64,000 bases of DNA from contig NZ_JARKNA010000005.1 of assembly GCF_029360765.1 (NCBI RefSeq), forward strand, positions 186,001 through 250,000, read 5' to 3'. This DNA comes from Terrimonas pollutisoli. Lineage in GTDB: Bacteria; Bacteroidota; Bacteroidia; Chitinophagales; Chitinophagaceae. Each line of letters begins with the position of its first letter. Positions within the stretch are counted from its first letter, which is position 1. The notes under the pieces are model-generated. The model saw only the letters and a list, made by a program, of their open reading frames with translations. It had not been told where the DNA came from and ran no database searches. This document shows positions 60,179 through 64,000 of this stretch, piece by piece. Position numbers and translations under genes: made by a program.

Positions 60179-60661
60179 ATGAAAAAAATAATATCCGTTT
60201 CATTATTTCTTGCTGCCATTGTTTTTACCACTTCTGTTTCTGCTCAATCCTATAAAACAGGTGTGGGTGTGCGGTTAAGCAGCAGCCAGGCCATGGTTAA
60301 TAATTCTATTTCACTGAAACATTTTTTAAATGAACGATCGGCCATCGAAGCATTATTTTCATTTGGTGATCCGCTCGCCATTGGAGCTTTATATGAAGTG
60401 CACAAGCCATTTAGTTCAGAAGGTTTGCAATGGTTTTATGGCGGGGGTGGCTACCTCGGCTTTGTAAAAACATGGAACCCCAATAAAAACCGCAACGAGA
60501 CAGATGTTAATGTGGGGGCACAGGGTGTAATTGGCCTGGATTATAAATTCACGAATCTTCCGTTGAATTTATCATTGGATTGGAAACCCGAACTCAATTT
60601 GGTTAGTGATATCAACTTCGAACCGGCAGCAGTCGGTTTTACAGCAAGATTTACTTTCTAA
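60179..60661 (+). CDS. Small exported beta-barrel-like protein
   Basis: 160 residues. A signal peptide (MKKIISVSLFLAAIVFTTSVSAQ) is followed by short amphipathic strands: YKTGVGVRLSS, SISLKHFLNERSAIEALFSF, IGALYEVHKP, WFYGGGGYLGFV, NVGAQGVIGLDYKF, and a final FTARFTF ending in the terminal Phe typical of outer-membrane barrels. It probably forms an eight-stranded barrel. Function unknown. It is monocistronic, with a terminator 28 nt downstream. Confidence 0.75.
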   Translation: MKKIISVSLFLAAIVFTTSVSAQSYKTGVGVRLSSSQAMVNNSISLKHFLNERSAIEALFSFGDPLAIGALYEVHKPFSSEGLQWFYGGGGYLGFVKTWNPNKNRNETDVNVGAQGVIGLDYKFTNLPLNLSLDWKPELNLVSDINFEPAAVGFTARFTF

Positions 60662-60688
60662 AAATAAAATCGCATAACTTTTTATTTA

Positions 60689-60715
60689 AACTCCGCAGAA
60701 CTGCGGGGTTTTTTA
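60689..60715 (+). terminator. Rho-independent terminator after the small barrel gene
   Basis: AACTCCGCAG (60689-60698) pairs with CTGCGGGGTT (60701-60710) with one G-T pair and a tight 2-nt loop; four further T residues follow. Confidence 0.88.
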
Positions 60716-60850
60716 TTGTCGGTACTAGCTAATTCTTACAATACCGCATAATTATGCATTGATTCACCTAAATTAATGCACATATTTTAAACTTTGTGCG
60801 TTTTATTGCACTTTCTTCCCGTATATTTAGACTTCTTTAACAACTAACGC

Positions 60851-61606
60851 ATGCTTATGCTTAAGAAAGAAAGGCAGTCTTATATTTTACAACAGGTCAA
60901 TCTTCACAATAAGGTTCTCTCCTCTTCGCTCAGCCTTGAAATCAATGTGTCGGAAGATACCATCCGCCGGGATCTCCAGGAATTGTCTTCCGAAGGCAAA
61001 CTGCTAAAAGTTCACGGCGGAGCCCTCTCCCGTTCGTTTAGCAATGTTCATATACCCAGCAACGGGGTTTATTCCCAGGATCAAAAAAAAGTAATTGCTG
61101 AAAAAGCCATTGCACTGATCAGTGATGGCATGTTTGTATTAACAGGGGGTGGCACCACGATCGTGGAAATGGCGAGGCTACTACCGTCCGAGTTGAAAGC
61201 CACTTTTGTTTCCGGAAGCATCGCCGCTATTCTTGAATACATGGACCATCCCAATATCGAAGTGATCCTGATCGGCGACCGGGTTTCAAAAAGTTCCAAG
61301 ATCACAGTTGGCTCAGAAGCTATTTCCAAAGTAAGACAGATGAAAGCCGACATCTGTTTCCTCGGCACCAATGCCCTTGATCTCAACAATGGTGTAACCG
61401 ACAATGACTGGGAAGTGGTGCAGTTGAAAAAAGCAATGATTGAATCCTCTCAAAAAGTAGTGTGCCTTGCTATTGCAGAAAAGATCAACACTTTTCAGCC
61501 GATACAAATTTGCCCGTTGAATAAGATCGATGTACTAATCACAGAACTGAACCCGGATGATCCTATGTTGAAACCTTATGCTAATGCAGGGATAGAGTTA
61601 TTATAA
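60851..61606 (+). CDS. DeoR/GlpR-family transcriptional regulator
   Basis: 251 residues (249 if the second Met at 60857 is used). The N-terminal winged helix-turn-helix, KKERQSYILQQVNLHNKVLSSSLSLEINVSEDTIRRDLQ then SSEGKLLKVHGGAL, is the DeoR signature. The C-terminal DeoR sensor domain (about 70-240) binds sugar phosphates; landmarks are DGMFVLTGGGTTIVEMARLL and DICFLGTNALDLNNGVTD. It lies 49 nt upstream of the SusC-type receptor on the same strand and may control that uptake locus. Confidence 0.92.
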   Translation: MLMLKKERQSYILQQVNLHNKVLSSSLSLEINVSEDTIRRDLQELSSEGKLLKVHGGALSRSFSNVHIPSNGVYSQDQKKVIAEKAIALISDGMFVLTGGGTTIVEMARLLPSELKATFVSGSIAAILEYMDHPNIEVILIGDRVSKSSKITVGSEAISKVRQMKADICFLGTNALDLNNGVTDNDWEVVQLKKAMIESSQKVVCLAIAEKINTFQPIQICPLNKIDVLITELNPDDPMLKPYANAGIELL

Positions 61607-61655
61607 GTCAACATATACGAGAACCCTTTTTTATTATTTAAAACTTAAAACTGTC

Positions 61656-64000
61656 ATGAGAAAAGTTCTTCGATTTTCTGTAGCATTTCTTCTTATGGCG
61701 CTTTTCCTTCCACCGGCTTTATTCGCCCAGGAAAAGACCATAAAAGGTACTGTCCTTTCCGACAGTAAAACACCTTTACCAGGTGTAACAGTGAGTGTCA
61801 AAAGCACTAGCAATTCCACCCAAACAGATGCTGCCGGAAATTTTTCCATTAATGCCCGCAACGGTCAGACTATTCAATTTTCCTTTGTTGGCTACGGTTT
61901 GCAGGAAGTAGTAGTTGCACAAGATGCAACTATCAACATTTCACTTTCACAACAACAAGAAACATTAAATGATGTCGTCGTTGTTGGTTATGCTACACAA
62001 AAGAGGGCCAACCTTACCGGCGCCGTTTCTACAGTGAATGTTTCGAAAACATTGGGCTCACGTCCTATTACAGATTTGGGCCGTGGCTTGCAAGGCGCCG
62101 TACCGGGCTTAACCATTACAACACCAAGTGGTGATATTGGAACAAATCCCACCATTCGCTTAAGAGGATTAAGTGGTTCGTTGAATGGATCAGGTGCTCA
62201 ACCATTGATACTGGTGGACAACGTAGAGTTGCCGGATCTTCGAATGATCAACCCGGATGATATTGAAACAATATCTGTATTAAAAGATGCAGCTTCTACA
62301 TCAATTTATGGTACCAGAGGTGCATGGGGTGTTATATTAATTACCACCAAAACAGGTAAAAAAGGTGGCGAAAAAAGCAGGATCAACTACAATAATAACT
62401 TTTCCTGGAGCCAGCCAACTACAATGCCCCGGGTGGCACCTGCCGCGGAAGGCGCAGAAATGGCGTTGAAAGCCTATCAAAGAATCACTCCTACCCAAAC
62501 AGGTTTTTCTGCTCTGGGTTTATATGTTGACCAGGCATCCATTGCTAAAATGAAGGAATGGGAACAAAAGTATGGCGGCCAGGATTTAGGATTGGATATG
62601 GTACGTGGAAGAGATTTTGACACTGCGAATGGCGGTCGTTTATATTTCTATCGCACCTGGGATCCAATGGATCTTTATTTAAGAGACTGGTCACCTCAAC
62701 AAACGCACAACCTCACCATAAGTGGTAGCAGTGCTAAAACCGGATATAGTTTAGGTCTGGGCTATCTAGGCCAAAAAGGCGTATTGAAAGTAAACCCCGA
62801 TGAATTTGAAAGATTCAATATAAACCTGGGTGTAACAACAAGTGTCACGGATTGGCTAGATGCAAGAGCAAAAGTGATTTTGTCAAAAGCGACGAGAACA
62901 AGGCCTTACTATTTCTCGAGTGAAACATATGATCCCTGGTATTACCTGACGAGATGGTGGGGTTACTATCCGTACGGTACATACGAAGGCAAACCATTCA
63001 GAAGTGCGTTGACAGAAGTGCAACAGGCAAAGATGACCCCTGAAGAAACCACTTTTGGCCGCATACAAATCGGGGGAACATTTAAGCTGGCTAAAGGCTT
63101 GACTTTTGATCTTGACTATACTTATGCGAATAATAACTATCACGAACATCAAACTGGCGGTAGCGTAAGTGCTTATAATTTCTGGGGCGGAAGTTTGACG
63201 TATGAAAAATATACCAGTGCCTCTTATGACAGAGCCATTTATATTTCTGACTGGAATGACCGTAACACAGTAAAAGCTTTTGCAACCTACAATAAGAAAT
63301 TAGGCGAGAATCATGATTTCAAATTTATTGCCGGCTCTGATGTGGAACTTTATCAGTACTGGTCACAAACGACTGAAAGAAGAAGCTTGCTGAACCCGGA
63401 TATGGGTGAGCCCAAACTGGCAACAGGTGACCAGTTTGGTAACAACTCTCGCGGACATTGGTCAACAGCTGGCTTCTTCGGACGCATCAACTATTCTTTT
63501 AAAGACAAATTATTATTGGAAGCCAATGGCCGTTATGATGGCTCATCCAGTTTCCCTGTGAAGGATCAATGGGCATTTTTCCCATCTGTCTCTGCAGGCT
63601 ACATTATCACCCAGGAGAACTTTATGGATTTTGCAAAGCCCATCTTGTCATCATTGAAGTTTCGCGGCTCATGGGGTTCTATCGGTAACCAGGCAGTTGG
63701 TGGAAATCGTTTCCTGAGTGTTATGAGCTCATCTGGCTCCGGATGGTATATAGGATCCAACAACATGGTGACCGTTTCAACTCCCCCTCTTGTTTCTCCA
63801 TCATTAACATGGGAAACCGTCACTACACTTGATTTTGGCGCTGATGCCCGTTTCTTTAACAATAAACTCGGAGTCACATTTGATTGGTATAAAAGAACCA
63901 CCAGTGATATGATCACAAGCGGTGTAACAGTACCCAGTACATTAGGAACAAGTGCACCGGCAAGAAACTACGGCGAAATGCAAACTACAGGTTGGGAACT
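61656..64000 (+). CDS. SusC/RagA-family TonB-linked outer-membrane receptor (3' end outside the window)
   Basis: 781 codons are open to the window edge with no stop. The signal peptide MRKVLRFSVAFLLMALFLPP ends near LFAQ. Residues about 27-100 form a carboxypeptidase-regulatory-like domain (KTIKGTVLSDSKTPLPGVTV). TonB-box-like DVVVVGYATQKRANLTGAVS follows, then a plug domain with LILVDNVELPDL and DIETISVLKDAASTSIYGTRGAWGVILITTK. The remainder is barrel strands. Such proteins pair with a SusD lipoprotein to import glycans or peptides; susD is expected just downstream. The upstream DeoR/GlpR gene suggests a sugar substrate. Confidence 0.95.
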   Translation, partial: MRKVLRFSVAFLLMALFLPPALFAQEKTIKGTVLSDSKTPLPGVTVSVKSTSNSTQTDAAGNFSINARNGQTIQFSFVGYGLQEVVVAQDATINISLSQQQETLNDVVVVGYATQKRANLTGAVSTVNVSKTLGSRPITDLGRGLQGAVPGLTITTPSGDIGTNPTIRLRGLSGSLNGSGAQPLILVDNVELPDLRMINPDDIETISVLKDAASTSIYGTRGAWGVILITTKTGKKGGEKSRINYNNNFSWSQPTTMPRVAPAAEGAEMALKAYQRITPTQTGFSALGLYVDQASIAKMKEWEQKYGGQDLGLDMVRGRDFDTANGGRLYFYRTWDPMDLYLRDWSPQQTHNLTISGSSAKTGYSLGLGYLGQKGVLKVNPDEFERFNINLGVTTSVTDWLDARAKVILSKATRTRPYYFSSETYDPWYYLTRWWGYYPYGTYEGKPFRSALTEVQQAKMTPEETTFGRIQIGGTFKLAKGLTFDLDYTYANNNYHEHQTGGSVSAYNFWGGSLTYEKYTSASYDRAIYISDWNDRNTVKAFATYNKKLGENHDFKFIAGSDVELYQYWSQTTERRSLLNPDMGEPKLATGDQFGNNSRGHWSTAGFFGRINYSFKDKLLLEANGRYDGSSSFPVKDQWAFFPSVSAGYIITQENFMDFAKPILSSLKFRGSWGSIGNQAVGGNRFLSVMSSSGSGWYIGSNNMVTVSTPPLVSPSLTWETVTTLDFGADARFFNNKLGVTFDWYKRTTSDMITSGVTVPSTLGTSAPARNYGEMQTTGWE

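Noticed and set aside
1..64000. tRNA, rRNA, CRISPR, insertion sequence, integrase or prophage
   Set aside because: I looked for these through the gaps and coding regions and found no direct repeat array, transposase, integrase or cloverleaf-like segment. A short or degenerate tRNA could be missed by eye; a tRNAscan run would settle it.

Overview
The window looks like chromosome of a Bacteroidota bacterium, most likely of the family Chitinophagaceae. The evidence is a SusC/RagA TonB-dependent receptor with a carboxypeptidase-like N-terminal domain, a T9SS type B (gliding-type) C-terminal sorting domain, a DUF4270 lipoprotein, a GSCFA-domain protein, an OmpA protein with thrombospondin type-3 repeats, many lipoproteins, and the Bacteroidota -7 promoter element TAnnTTTG in front of many genes. 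I saw no rRNA or tRNA gene, CRISPR array, insertion sequence, prophage or origin. Coding density is high, and hairpin terminators separate many units.

Layout. 1-925: the end of a CmoA-like methyltransferase and an isoprenylcysteine-methyltransferase-like membrane protein. 976-4024: two tandem Tat-exported Gfo/Idh/MocA oxidoreductases. 4185-9843: csaA-like and ogt genes, cdd, lepB, an NtrC-type response regulator that ends after its AAA+ domain, and pdhB. 10026-13633: a YpdA-like reductase, a TrpF-like protein, a GNAT acetyltransferase and two small exported proteins. 13855-22235: a T9SS cargo protein, an IGHMBP2/UPF1-like helicase, an AHSA1-type protein, a duplicated-domain lipoprotein, a 23-residue-repeat protein, a helical protein, a CYTH protein and a hypothetical. 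22413-28381: M48 lipoprotein protease, plsY, prmA, pnp, rpsO, miaE. 28384-32556: galK/galM head to head, GSCFA protein, HMG-CoA-lyase-like protein.

32590-40810 is the most accessory-looking part. Two paralogous HTH regulators flank a secreted caspase-like (clan CD-like) protein, a small outer-membrane barrel and a beta-lactamase-fold lipoprotein. Two glycine-zipper proteins, a barrel lipoprotein and a PagL-like protein follow. Conspicuous palindromes and repeats precede the regulators and the caspase-like gene.

40818-64000 returns mostly to conserved functions: rlmB, a NUDIX hydrolase, metK, DUF4270 lipoprotein, a truncated glycogen-synthase-like protein, panC, panD, a YbhN-type flippase-like protein, ppk1, ppx, panB, an ALDH7-like dehydrogenase, an OmpA/TSP3 protein, a subtilase, a PH-like membrane protein, a DinB protein, nhaA, a small barrel, and a DeoR/GlpR regulator next to a SusC-type receptor cut by the window end.

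Functional groupings: pantothenate synthesis (panB, panC, panD), polyphosphate turnover (ppk1/ppx, translationally overlapping), galactose entry (galK/galM), RNA turnover and translation (rpsO/pnp, prmA, rlmB, miaE), and envelope biogenesis (lepB, plsY, OmpA, SusC). At several genes the -7 element ends only 3-4 nt before the start codon, which suggests leaderless mRNAs.
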